64,000 bases of DNA from Rubrivirga marina (GTDB lineage Bacteria; Bacteroidota; Rhodothermia; Rhodothermales; Rubricoccaceae). The notes beneath the pieces were generated by a model, which saw only the letters and a list, made by a program, of their open reading frames with translations, ran no database searches and was not told the DNA's origin. Both the position numbers and the translations under genes were made by a program. The stretch covers positions 1,219,394 to 1,283,393 of the forward strand of contig NZ_MQWD01000001.1 in the NCBI RefSeq assembly GCF_002283365.1. Reading direction: 5' to 3'. Positions 27,505 through 35,743 of this stretch are shown here, piece after piece; the stretch's first letter is position 1, and every line of letters begins with the position of its first letter.

Positions 27505-29232
27505 ATGCGCCGTCTCGTCCTCTTGGCCTCAGCGGCCCTCGCGGTCACCGCGCACGCGCAGGCCGACCGCTACGTCACGACGGCCGCCGAGCTCGGCGCG
27601 GCGGTCCGGGCCGCCCAGCCCGGCGACACCATCACGATGGCGAACGGGACGTGGACCGACACGCCCATCAACTTCGACGCCGACGGGGTACCGGGCGACT
27701 CGATCACGCTCCGGGCCGAGACGCCGGGCGGGGTGGTCCTCACCGGGTCCTCCAACCTGTCGATCGGCGGGGACTACCTCAAGGTGGACGGCCTCCGCTT
27801 CGAGGGCGGCGCGCTGCCCGACGGGACGCCCGTGATCCAGTTCCGGCGCTCCTCCAGCGACCTCGCCAACCACAGCCGGCTCACCAACTGCACGATCGTC
27901 GACTACAACCCGGCGAACGTGCGGACGGAGTACAAGTGGGTCTCGGTCTACGGCCGGTTCAACCGCGTCGACCACTGCGCCTTCACGGGCAAGACGAACG
28001 AGGGCGCGCTCCTGGTGGTGTGGCTCCGCGACCCGCCCAACGACGCCCCGCCGGCGCACCGGATCGATCACAACCACTTCGGGCCGCGCCCGGAGTTCGG
28101 TGACAACGGGGCCGAGACGATCCGGATCGGGACGAGCAGCCGGTCGATGCAGGACGCGAACGTGGTCGTCGAGCGGAACCTGTTCACGGAGACGAACGGC
28201 GAGATCGAGGTGATCTCGAACAAGTCGGGCGGGAACGTTTTCCGGAGCAACACCTTCCGGCGCGTCCGTGCCACGCTCACGCTCCGTCACGGCAACCGAG
28301 CCACGGTCGAGGGCAACTTCTTCCTCGGCGAGGGGGTGTCCGGGACGGGCGGCGTCCGGATCATCGGCGAGGACCACCGCGTGGTGAACAACTACTTCAT
28401 GGGGCTACGGGGGACCGGCTACTCGGCCGCGCTCTCGATGGTGCAGGGCGTCCCGAACTCGCCGCTCAACCGCTACTTCCAGGTCAAGCGCCCCGTCGTG
28501 GCCCACAACACGTTCGTCGACACGGACCGGACGTTCGTGATCGGCGTCGGCAACAGCAGCGACCAGTCGCTCCCGCCCGAGGACATCACCGTCGTCGACA
28601 ACGCGGTCCAGACGCGGCTGAGCGCGCCGATCCTCGAGGTCGACCTCGAGCCTGTCGGGACGTCGAACTGGTCGGGCAACGTGTTTTTCGGACGCCCGGA
28701 CGACTTCCCCGAGGGGGTGACCTTCGTCGACCCCGAACTCGAGGAGGGCGACGGCGGCCTCTTCCGGCCGTCGGCCACGAGCCCGCTCCTCGACGCCGCC
28801 GTGGCCGCCTTCGCGCCCGACGCCGACATGGACGGCCAGGCCCGAGCGGTGCCCGACGTCGGCGCCGACGAGGTTTCGGCCGACCCCCGGACGCGCGGCC
28901 CGCTCTCGGCGGCGGACGTGGGGCCGAGCTACCCCGTCCAGACCGCCACCGAGGAGCGTCCGGAGCGCCCCGAGTCGCGGCTCGCGCCCAACTTCCCCAA
29001 CCCGTTCGACAGCACGACCGTCCTCGCGTTTACGCTGGACCGGCCTGGCCCTGCGCGGGTCCGTCTGTTCGACATCGCCGGACGGGAGGTTCAGCGCGTG
29101 CTCGATGGGACGTTCCCCGCGGGGATGACGGAGTTCATCCTCGACGGTACCGCGCTCCCGACCGGGACTTACCTCGTCGTGCTCGAAGCCGAGGGGCGGC
29201 TGGACTACCGCCTCGTGACCCTGGCCCGGTGA
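27505..29232 (+). CDS. PL6 alginate lyase with T9SS sorting domain
   Basis: 575 residues: signal peptide (to AHAQ, ~19), then a right-handed parallel beta-helix of the chondroitinase-B/PL6 type. The catalytic pair is visible as Lys240 in EVISNKSGGN and Arg261 in LTLRHGNRA, 21 residues apart as in the characterised AlyGC (K220/R241). NHSRLTNCTI, NHFGPRP and GGVRIIGEDHRVVNNYF are further PL6 landmarks. The last ~85 residues (RLAPNFPNPFDS ... GTYLVVLEAEG ... LVTLAR) are a T9SS type A domain, so the enzyme should act at the cell surface, cutting alginate by beta-elimination. Single-domain PL6; endo or exo mode cannot be read. Confidence 0.9.
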   Translation: MRRLVLLASAALAVTAHAQADRYVTTAAELGAAVRAAQPGDTITMANGTWTDTPINFDADGVPGDSITLRAETPGGVVLTGSSNLSIGGDYLKVDGLRFEGGALPDGTPVIQFRRSSSDLANHSRLTNCTIVDYNPANVRTEYKWVSVYGRFNRVDHCAFTGKTNEGALLVVWLRDPPNDAPPAHRIDHNHFGPRPEFGDNGAETIRIGTSSRSMQDANVVVERNLFTETNGEIEVISNKSGGNVFRSNTFRRVRATLTLRHGNRATVEGNFFLGEGVSGTGGVRIIGEDHRVVNNYFMGLRGTGYSAALSMVQGVPNSPLNRYFQVKRPVVAHNTFVDTDRTFVIGVGNSSDQSLPPEDITVVDNAVQTRLSAPILEVDLEPVGTSNWSGNVFFGRPDDFPEGVTFVDPELEEGDGGLFRPSATSPLLDAAVAAFAPDADMDGQARAVPDVGADEVSADPRTRGPLSAADVGPSYPVQTATEERPERPESRLAPNFPNPFDSTTVLAFTLDRPGPARVRLFDIAGREVQRVLDGTFPAGMTEFILDGTALPTGTYLVVLEAEGRLDYRLVTLAR

Positions 29233-30812
29233 TTCGAGCGGTCCTGTTCGTCGCGTTGGCGCTCGTGGTGGGCGCCCCCGCCGTCGCACAGGACGTGGAG
29301 TGGACGCCGGCGGCCCTCGCCTCGGGCGTCCTCCCGGACTACTCGTTCGCGGGCTACCGGTGGGGCGAGGAGCCGGTCCCGACGCCCGGGGCTACCGTCG
29401 TCCGCGCGACCGACCACGGCGTCGTCCCGGACGACGGGCGCGACGACACGGCCGCCCTCCGCGCCGCCGTCGCCGAGGCGGGCAGGGTCGAGGGCTGGGC
29501 CGTGGTGGAGCTGCCCGCGGGCAAGGTCGAGCTCCGGAACCTCCTCTTCATCGAGCGCGACTCGCTCGTGCTGCGCGGGGCGGGGAGCGGGGACGGGGGG
29601 ACCGTCCTGTCCATCCCCGTTCCCATGCGCGAGATGGACCAGCCGCCCGTGCTGGCCGACTTGGACGCCTACCTCGTCGCCAACGACAAGACGGTGCCGA
29701 CGGGCGAGTTCTTTAGCCCATACTCTTGGACCGGCGGTGTGATCTGGACGCGGGCGCCCAAAGCGGCCCCCGTCCCCGAGCCACTGGCGGCCGTCGTCGG
29801 CGGGGTGCGGGGAGCGCACACGGTCACCGTCGACGACGCCTCGGCGATCCGTGCGGGCGACGTGCTCCGGTTCGCATGGGTCAACCGCGCGGGGCCAGAC
29901 AGCCCGCTCCTCCAGCACCTCTACGGCATGGCGACGGGCCTGGACGGCGATCGCCTCTGGGAGTCCCCGGATGCGCCGCTCGTCACGCAGGAGGTGACCG
30001 TCGCGTCCGTCGACGGCGACGCCGTGACCGTCCGCGAGCCCCTCCTCCACGACCTCCGCCCCGAGTGGAGCGCCGTCCTCGCGCCCGAGCCCCGGTTGCG
30101 GGACGTCGGGATCGAAGGGATCCGGATCGTTTTCCCGGATGTCCCCTACCCTGGCCACCACCAGGAGGCCGGCTACAACGCGATCTACCTCACCGACCTC
30201 CGGCACGGCTGGGTCCGCGACGTGGCGTTCGTGAACGCCGACAGCGGGATCCTGAGCGACCGCGTCGCCAACGTGACCCTCGCCGGGATCACCGTCGAGG
30301 GCCGGGACGCCCACTACGGCGTCCACCTCGGCGACGTCGAGCGCGTCCTCCTCACCGACTTCGAGACGACGACGTGGGCGCACCACCCGGTCTCGTTCAA
30401 CACGGGCGCGCGGCAGAGCGTGATCACCGGCGGCCGCGTGGTGAGCCCGCAACTCGACCGGCACCGCGGGGCCAACCACACGAACCTCTACGACGACCTC
30501 GACGCCGTCGAGCCCAGCGACGAGCTCCGCTTGTTCACGCACGGCGGCGCGGGCTACTGGGGACCGGCGCACGGCGTCGGCGTCACGTTCTGGAACGTCC
30601 GCCTGACGGTCGAGCGGCCCGAGGCCTTCGCCGCGCCCGTCCACCTCGGCGGCGTGCGGGACTCCAGCCGCGCGCACGTCGTCGGGCTCACGGCCAACGT
30701 GCCGGTCGAGATCGACTACCCCGGCGCCGTCGTCGAGGGGACGAACCGGCCGGGCCTCGGGGTCCGGTCCCTCTACGCCCACCAACTTCACCGGCGCCTC
30801 GCGCGCCGCTAG
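29229..30812 (+). CDS. Secreted parallel beta-helix protein (pectate-lyase-3-like)
   Basis: 527 residues with signal peptide MIRAVLFVALALVVGAPAVAQ. VVRATDHGVVPDDGRDDTAALRAAVAEAG is the N-terminal signature of the Pectate_lyase_3 superfamily (DxGAxxDGxxDDTxAxxxA), and the remainder shows beta-helix rungs (DVGIEGIRIVF ... VRDVAFVNADSGI ... VTLAGITVEG ... HHPVSFNTGARQSVITGG). The family includes lyases, hydrolases and C5-epimerase-like proteins; I see no motif that decides. It lacks a T9SS domain, so it is probably periplasmic. Its GTG start overlaps the PL6 stop by four bases (GTGA), which makes action on alginate or its fragments likely. Confidence 0.7.
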   Translation: MIRAVLFVALALVVGAPAVAQDVEWTPAALASGVLPDYSFAGYRWGEEPVPTPGATVVRATDHGVVPDDGRDDTAALRAAVAEAGRVEGWAVVELPAGKVELRNLLFIERDSLVLRGAGSGDGGTVLSIPVPMREMDQPPVLADLDAYLVANDKTVPTGEFFSPYSWTGGVIWTRAPKAAPVPEPLAAVVGGVRGAHTVTVDDASAIRAGDVLRFAWVNRAGPDSPLLQHLYGMATGLDGDRLWESPDAPLVTQEVTVASVDGDAVTVREPLLHDLRPEWSAVLAPEPRLRDVGIEGIRIVFPDVPYPGHHQEAGYNAIYLTDLRHGWVRDVAFVNADSGILSDRVANVTLAGITVEGRDAHYGVHLGDVERVLLTDFETTTWAHHPVSFNTGARQSVITGGRVVSPQLDRHRGANHTNLYDDLDAVEPSDELRLFTHGGAGYWGPAHGVGVTFWNVRLTVERPEAFAAPVHLGGVRDSSRAHVVGLTANVPVEIDYPGAVVEGTNRPGLGVRSLYAHQLHRRLARR

Positions 30813-30815
30813 CCC

Positions 30816-31589
30816 ATGTCGCCGGACGCCCTCTCGATGTTCTCGCTCGCTGGTACGACGGCCATGGTGACCGGCGCGAGCCGCGGGATCGGCCGGGCCC
30901 TCGCCGTCGCCCTCGCCGGGGCCGGCGCCGACGTCGTCTGCGCGAGCACGCGCCGGAGCGGGACCGACGAGACCGCCGAGGCGGTCCGCCAGGAGGGCCG
31001 GCGGGCCTGGCAGGTCGAGGCCGATCTCTCGTCGCCTGACGGCCCCGACCGCCTCGCCGACGCCGCGTTCGAGCTCGCGGGCGAGGTCGACGTCCTGGTC
31101 AACAACGCGGGCACGATCCGCCGCCACCCCGCCGAGTCGTTCCCGCTCGGCGACTGGGAGCACGTCGTGCAGACGAACCTCACGGCCGTGTTCCGGCTGT
31201 CGCAGCGGGTCGCCGAGCCGATGCTGGCGCGGGGCCGCGGCAAGATCCTCAACGTCGCGTCGCTGCTCAGCTTCCAGGGCGGCGTGACGGTCCCGGCCTA
31301 CACCGCCTCCAAGCACGGCGTGGCCGGGCTCACGAAGGCGCTCGCCAACGAGTGGGCGCCGAGCGGCGTGACGGTCAACGCCATCGCGCCGGGCTACATC
31401 GCCACCGACAACACCCAGGCGCTCCAGGACGACGAGACCCGGAGCCGCCAGATCCTCGAGCGGATCCCCGCCGGCCGCTGGGGCGACCCGGCCGACCTCG
31501 GCGGGGCCGCCGTCTTCCTCGCCTCGCCCGCCTCCGACTACGTCAACGGCCACGTCCTCGTGGTCGACGGCGGCTGGATGGCCCGTTAA
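30816..31589 (+). CDS. kduD: KduD-type SDR (2-dehydro-3-deoxy-D-gluconate 5-dehydrogenase)
   Basis: 257 residues, classical SDR: cofactor motif TGASRGIGRAL at ~20-30, NNAG, catalytic Ser in NVASLLSFQGG, YTASK, and C-terminal NGHVLVVDGGWMAR. The overall pattern (FSLAGTTAMVTGASRGIGRALA ... IRRHPAESFPLGDWEHVVQTNL ... IAPGYIATDNTQALQDDETRSRQILERIPAGRWG) is close to KduD. It interconverts 2,5-diketo-3-deoxygluconate and KDG in unsaturated-uronate degradation. It is followed by the KduI/IolB-like isomerase and sits in the receptor operon (3-base gap). Confidence 0.85.
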   Translation: MSPDALSMFSLAGTTAMVTGASRGIGRALAVALAGAGADVVCASTRRSGTDETAEAVRQEGRRAWQVEADLSSPDGPDRLADAAFELAGEVDVLVNNAGTIRRHPAESFPLGDWEHVVQTNLTAVFRLSQRVAEPMLARGRGKILNVASLLSFQGGVTVPAYTASKHGVAGLTKALANEWAPSGVTVNAIAPGYIATDNTQALQDDETRSRQILERIPAGRWGDPADLGGAAVFLASPASDYVNGHVLVVDGGWMAR

Positions 31590-31609
31590 CCCCTCCGATC
31601 CTCCGACCC

Positions 31610-32482
31610 ATGTCCGACACCGACCGCCGCCTGACCGGCCGCGCCGTCCTCCCCCAGACCGGCGAGATCCGCGAGGTCGAGCTCTTCGACGCGAGCCCAG
31701 AGGCGGGCGCCCGCGTCGAGGTCTGCACCGCCGACAACTCGTCGCTCGACTTTCTCCGCTTCGCCCGCATCTCCCTCGATGGCGCCTCCCAGACCGTCAC
31801 GCTCGCTGACGACGAGGAGGCCTGCTTCTTCGTCAACGACGGGACGGCCGAGCTCACCGTCGGCGGCGAGACGCACCGCGTCGAGAAAGACGGGATGCTC
31901 TACGTTGGGCTCGGCGAGACCGTCACGCTCTCCGGGACGGCGGACGTCAGCGAGTTCCGCGCGCCGCAGTGCTCGACGAAGTACCCGGCCCAGCGCGTCC
32001 AACTCGCCGACATCGAAGGGACGGACCTCGCCTTCCACACCGGCAACCCCGACAACAAGACGACGCGGACGGTCTACAAGCTGATCGACCAGAACGTCGA
32101 CGCCTGCCGGCTCCTCTTCGGGGTGACGTACCTCGAGAAACCGGGGAGCGTCGGCAGCTACCCGCCCCACTTCCACGGTCCCGACGGTCCGGGCGGGCTC
32201 GGCGACGACGCCAAGGAGGAGATCTACGTTTTTCGCGTGTCGTCGCGGGTCCCCGAGGAGCGGGCGTTCGTGCTCCAGAACGTGTCGCGACCGGGCGAGG
32301 ACGTCAACACCTACGTCCATGTCTTCGACGACCAGGCCATCAACGTGACGCCGTCGTTCCACGACACGATCGCGCCGCCGACCGTCGACTTCTCGTTCAC
32401 GTGGTGCCTGGCGTCTGTCAAGGAAGGGGCGCGCGACTGGGCGGCCATCCTCAAGCGGCCGGGCTACGAGGACGAGTCGTAG
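31610..32482 (+). CDS. KduI/IolB-family cupin isomerase
   Basis: 290 residues, two-cupin KduI/IolB superfamily: YPPHFHGPDGPGGLGDDAKEEIYVFRV carries the HxH...E metal ligands of the second cupin, FDDQAINVTPSFHDTIAP the last His. The sequence is more IolB-like (YPPHxH ... EEIYxFR) than classic KduI, but its position beside kduD suggests isomerisation of 4-deoxy-L-threo-5-hexosulose uronate to 2,5-diketo-3-deoxygluconate. ATG 31610 gives the natural start after kduD. It is the last gene of block 1, followed by a hairpin. Confidence 0.75.
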   Translation: MSDTDRRLTGRAVLPQTGEIREVELFDASPEAGARVEVCTADNSSLDFLRFARISLDGASQTVTLADDEEACFFVNDGTAELTVGGETHRVEKDGMLYVGLGETVTLSGTADVSEFRAPQCSTKYPAQRVQLADIEGTDLAFHTGNPDNKTTRTVYKLIDQNVDACRLLFGVTYLEKPGSVGSYPPHFHGPDGPGGLGDDAKEEIYVFRVSSRVPEERAFVLQNVSRPGEDVNTYVHVFDDQAINVTPSFHDTIAPPTVDFSFTWCLASVKEGARDWAAILKRPGYEDES

Positions 32483-32491
32483 CGTCGTCGT

Positions 32492-32525
32492 CCGCCTCGG
32501 CGCGGCCACGGAGGCCCCGAGGCGG
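32492..32525. terminator. Hairpin at the end of alginate block 1
   Basis: CCGCCTCGG (32492-32500) pairs with CCGAGGCGG (32517-32525) around a 16-base loop, 10 bases after the KduI-like stop. A second hairpin CGGGCC-CTCG-GGCCCG follows (32535-32550). It sits between convergent genes, so it can end both transcripts. Confidence 0.55.
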
Positions 32526-32592
32526 GGGACGACCGGGCCCTCGGGCCCGTCTACGCCGCGGGTGCGCAGCCGTCGCGCCCGCGTGGATCGGC

Positions 32593-33393
32593 TCAGGCGT
32601 CGCGGAGCATCCGCGCGAACGCGTCCGGGAGCGGGCTCGCCTCGACGGCCTGCGCGGCCCGCTCCACGTCGTAGGCCACCCGGACGAACTCGACGGCGCA
32701 GTAGCCCGGGTCCGACGTCGGCCGCTCGGGGTCGAGCGTGAGGAGTACGTAGCCCGCCCGCGGGTCGCCGTCCTTTGGCTTGCCGACCGAGCCCGTGTTG
32801 ACGGCGTGGCGGTAGACGGTCTCGCCGTCCGCCTCGACCTCGAGCACCTTGTGGTAGGGCTTGTGCGTGTGGCCGAACAGCATCACGTCGGCGCCGGCCG
32901 CTCCCATCATCCGGACGACGCTCCGGTCCGGGCGGTCCTCGAACAAGTACTCGTTGGTCCGGCGCGGGCTGCCGTGGACCATGAGCACCTCGACGGGCGC
33001 GGCGTCGGGCCGGCGGGGCGCGGCGAGCGTGAGGCGGAGGTGGCGCGGGAGGCCCCGGAGGTACCGCCGCGTCGCCTCGGTCACGACGCCGTTCGTGTAG
33101 GCGATCGACTCGTCGCCGCGCGCCCTCTCCTCGTCGGTGGGGTAGGCGCAGCCGCAGTCGTCGCTCGCCAGTCCGACGCCCTCGTCGTAGTTGCCGGCGA
33201 TCGTCGGGATGCCGCGCTGGCGGACGGCCGCGACCACCTCGTTCGGCCACGTCGCGTAGCCGACGAGGTCGCCGAGGCAGTAGACGGCGTCGACCTCGCC
33301 GCGGCCGAGCCGGATGTCGAGGTCGGCGAGGACGGCCTCGAGGGCCGGCAGGTTGGCGTGGACGTCGGAGAAGACGGCGAGCGTTGTCGGCAT
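32593..33393 (-). CDS. YfcE/MJ0936-like metallophosphoesterase
   Basis: 266 residues with the complete calcineurin-like metal site: FSDVHANLPAL (D-x-H), YCLGDLVGY (GD), AGNYDEG (GN[H/Y]D), MVHGSP and FGHTHKPYHK (GHTH). It is a small cytoplasmic binuclear phosphodiesterase or phosphatase of the YfcE type; the substrate is unknown. It starts 7 bases after the stop of the flavin monooxygenase on the same strand, so it is probably the fourth gene of the arsR operon. Confidence 0.85.
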   Translation of the reverse strand: MPTTLAVFSDVHANLPALEAVLADLDIRLGRGEVDAVYCLGDLVGYATWPNEVVAAVRQRGIPTIAGNYDEGVGLASDDCGCAYPTDEERARGDESIAYTNGVVTEATRRYLRGLPRHLRLTLAAPRRPDAAPVEVLMVHGSPRRTNEYLFEDRPDRSVVRMMGAAGADVMLFGHTHKPYHKVLEVEADGETVYRHAVNTGSVGKPKDGDPRAGYVLLTLDPERPTSDPGYCAVEFVRVAYDVERAAQAVEASPLPDAFARMLRDA

Positions 33394-33400
33394 GGCGATG

Positions 33401-34537
33401 TCAGGAGGTGGGGAAAGAGAGGGACTGAATGACCTCGCGGGCTGTCACCCGCGCCGAGCGGCCGACGCCGACGAGCGTAGCCGAGGCGAACCCGGTCCAC
33501 GACCCGTAACCGACGAGCCACAGCCGCGGCTCGGCCACCGACCGCGTGGCCTCGACGGTGACTCGGCCCGCGTCATCAATCACGCCGAGCGGGGCGAGGA
33601 ACTCGAGTGCGGGGCGGAAGCCGGTGCACCAGATCACGACGTCGACGGACTCCTCGGTGCCGTCGGGCCAGACGACGCCCGCGGCGGTGAGCCGGGCGAT
33701 GGGCGGGCGGAGGTCGTCGAGCCGGCCGGCCTCCTTGGCTGCGCGCACCGAGGGCACCTGCACGACGTCGCCGAGCCCGTACGGCCGACCGGGGTCCTCG
33801 CCGCTCTTCAGGGCGTGGTACCGCGCCGTCGCCGCGTCGAACAGGACGCGGCCGTCGACGTCGGCCGGGAGGAAGCGGGGCGTCGTTTCGACGGCCCACG
33901 ACGCGTCCGCCACGGCGGAGACCTCGGCCAGGATCTGCGCGCCCGAGTTGCCGCCGCCGACGACGAGCACCCGCTGTCCCGCGAACGGCTCTGCCGAGCG
34001 GTACGCGCCCGAATGGATCTGGACGCCGCCGAACGCCTCGCGCCCCGGCACGTCGGGGACGACCGGGCGGGACGCCGTCCCCGTCGCGGCGACGACGGCG
34101 CGGGCCCGCACGTCGCCCCGGTCGGTCTCGACGCGGAGACGGTCGCCGTCGCGTCGGACCGCCGTTACGCGGACGGGCCGCCAGACGGGGAGCTCGTAGC
34201 GGGCCTCGTACGCGGCGAAGTAGCCGAGGACGTCGTCGCGGTGCGGGGCCTCGGCCGCCTCGGGATCGGCGTCGCCGAGGTGGCGGGGGAGGAGGTAGCC
34301 CGGCAGCGACGACCACTCGGCGGGCGAGAAGAGCCGGAGCGAGTCCCACGTCCCGCGCCACGCGCCGCCCGGGCCCGCCCGGTCGTCGAAGAAGGCGACC
34401 GTCGCGTCCGTTTTTCGGAGCTCGCGGGCGAGGTGGTAGCCGACGGCGAGCGCGGCCTGCCCCCCGCCGACCACGGCGACGTCGCGCTCGGCGAACGGGA
34501 GCCCTTCGCCGGGGGCGAGCGAGTGGGCGGGCGTCAT
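33401..34537 (-). CDS. FAD-dependent monooxygenase (ArsO-like)
   Basis: 378 residues, group B flavin monooxygenase: FAD-binding VAVVGGGQAALAVGYHLA at ~19-36, WRGTWDSLRLFSPAEWSSLPG (FMO-like FxGxxxHS equivalent region), NADPH Rossmann motif VLVVGGGNSGAQILAE at ~196-211, and the late ATG-like CTGFRP. Very similar proteins accompany arsR and aquaporin genes as ArsO, a putative arsenical-related monooxygenase whose reaction is not firmly established. Its ATG overlaps the aquaporin stop by four bases (ATGA). Confidence 0.8.
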   Translation of the reverse strand: MTPAHSLAPGEGLPFAERDVAVVGGGQAALAVGYHLARELRKTDATVAFFDDRAGPGGAWRGTWDSLRLFSPAEWSSLPGYLLPRHLGDADPEAAEAPHRDDVLGYFAAYEARYELPVWRPVRVTAVRRDGDRLRVETDRGDVRARAVVAATGTASRPVVPDVPGREAFGGVQIHSGAYRSAEPFAGQRVLVVGGGNSGAQILAEVSAVADASWAVETTPRFLPADVDGRVLFDAATARYHALKSGEDPGRPYGLGDVVQVPSVRAAKEAGRLDDLRPPIARLTAAGVVWPDGTEESVDVVIWCTGFRPALEFLAPLGVIDDAGRVTVEATRSVAEPRLWLVGYGSWTGFASATLVGVGRSARVTAREVIQSLSFPTS

Positions 34538-35250
34538 CGGACGAGCGGACGGGTGAGCGGATGCGGCGCGCGGTCACCGTAGACGGCGCGGTAGGCGGGG
34601 ACGGCCACGAGCGCCCCGAGCGTCGGGCCGACGAGGTAGACCCAGAGCGCCCCCAAGTCGCCCGACACGAGCGCGGGCCCGAGCGATCGAGCCGGGTTCA
34701 TGGAGGCCCCCGAGACGGGCCCGCCCATCAGCGCCTCGAACGCGACGCTCCCCCCGATGGCGACCCCCGCCAGTAGCCCGACCTCCTTCGCCCCGACGGC
34801 GACGCCGAGGATGACGAACATCAGGAGGAACGTGAGGACGGCCTCGAGCCCGAGGCTCTGGAGCGCGGTCCCGGCCGGGACCGTCTGCCCGAGCGTCGCG
34901 GCCTCGGGGAAGAGCGCCCGCAAGAGCCCGGCCGCGACGAGCGCCCCACCGATCTGCGCGAGCGCGTACGGAACGACGCGCCCACCGGGGAACCGGCCCG
35001 ACGCCCAGAAGGCGACGGTCACGGCCGGGTTGATGTGGGCGCCCGAGACCTCGCCGACGGCGTAGATCGCTGCCATCACGACGAGCCCGAACGTGAGCGC
35101 GACGCCGACGTGCCCGAGCGCGCCGGTCTGCGCCTCGACGACGACGGCCCCGCACCCGGCGAACACGAGGGCGAACGTGCCCAGCGCCTCGGCGAGCGCG
35201 GCCCGCCAGACGGCCGGGGAGGACGGGACCTCAACAGCAGTCGGCGCCAT
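34534..35250 (-). CDS. Aquaporin (AqpS/MIP family) in ars operon
   Basis: 238 residues, MIP channel with two NPA boxes: [11 protein letters not shown] and [13 protein letters not shown], and six hydrophobic segments starting [22 protein letters not shown]. In arsR-linked operons such channels conduct arsenite or methylated arsenicals. ATG 35250 lies inside the end of arsR (20-base overlap); the longer upstream frame has no membrane-protein character. Confidence 0.88.
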   Translation of the reverse strand: MAPTAVEVPSSPAVWRAALAEALGTFALVFAGCGAVVVEAQTGALGHVGVALTFGLVVMAAIYAVGEVSGAHINPAVTVAFWASGRFPGGRVVPYALAQIGGALVAAGLLRALFPEAATLGQTVPAGTALQSLGLEAVLTFLLMFVILGVAVGAKEVGLLAGVAIGGSVAFEALMGGPVSGASMNPARSLGPALVSGDLGALWVYLVGPTLGALVAVPAYRAVYGDRAPHPLTRPLVR

Positions 35251-35578
35251 CGTCGTCGGGAGGAAGGGCGGCAAGGACGGGGTCGAGGAAAGCGCCCAGG
35301 CCGTCGGCGAGCGTGCGGAGGGCGTCCGCGTCGACGCAGTAGCACGACCGCGGGCCATCGACCTCGCCGCGGACGAGACCGGCCGCCTTCAGGGCCTTGA
35401 GGTGCTGCGAGACGGTTGCCTGCGCGAGCGGGAGCTCGCTCACGAGCTCGCCGCAGACGCACGTCCCGCGGGCCGCGAGCGTCTGGAGGATGGCGAGGCG
35501 CGCCGGGTGACCGAGCGCCTTCGCGGCGGCCGCGAGGCGGGCGAGGTCGGGGGGGAAGAGGTCGGTCTTGGCCTGCAT
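35231..35578 (-). CDS. arsR: ArsR-family metalloid-responsive repressor
   Basis: 115 residues: winged-helix HTH ([55 protein letters not shown]). The CVC in TCVCGEL is the type I ArsR arsenite site. Extra thiols lie at SCYCVD and the C-terminal DCC. It probably represses the operon and releases DNA upon As(III) binding. The palindrome TATCGTATATGTACGATA lies just upstream. First gene of arsR-aquaporin-monooxygenase-phosphoesterase. No arsenate reductase or ArsB/Acr3 pump is present in the window. Confidence 0.9.
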   Translation of the reverse strand: MQAKTDLFPPDLARLAAAAKALGHPARLAILQTLAARGTCVCGELVSELPLAQATVSQHLKALKAAGLVRGEVDGPRSCYCVDADALRTLADGLGAFLDPVLAALPPDDDGADCC

Positions 35579-35588
35579 GGGAGTCGAT

Positions 35589-35606
35589 TATCGTATATGT
35601 ACGATA
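35589..35606. promoter_or_regulatory. ArsR-type operator palindrome
   Basis: TATCGTATATGTACGATA has 7-base arms (TATCGTA/TACGATA) around a 4-base centre, 11 bases upstream of arsR. It lies in the 165-bp divergent region with the antiporter gene, so bound ArsR could affect both directions. Confidence 0.65.
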
Positions 35607-35743
35607 CGGATCGTCCGTGCGGTCGGCAACCGCGGTCCCGGCCCCGAGCCTCCCCGCCGCTGGCGACGGTCCCGAAGCGGCCGGCCCGGCACCCGAGGGG
35701 CCGGTCGCGCGTTCGCCTGCGCCCCGCGCCCCGTCCCGCCGCC

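Noticed and set aside
19820..32482. Search for a SusD/RagB gene in the alginate operon
   Set aside because: None of the products has SusD-type length, lipobox and helical TPR-like sequence; recorded as absent.
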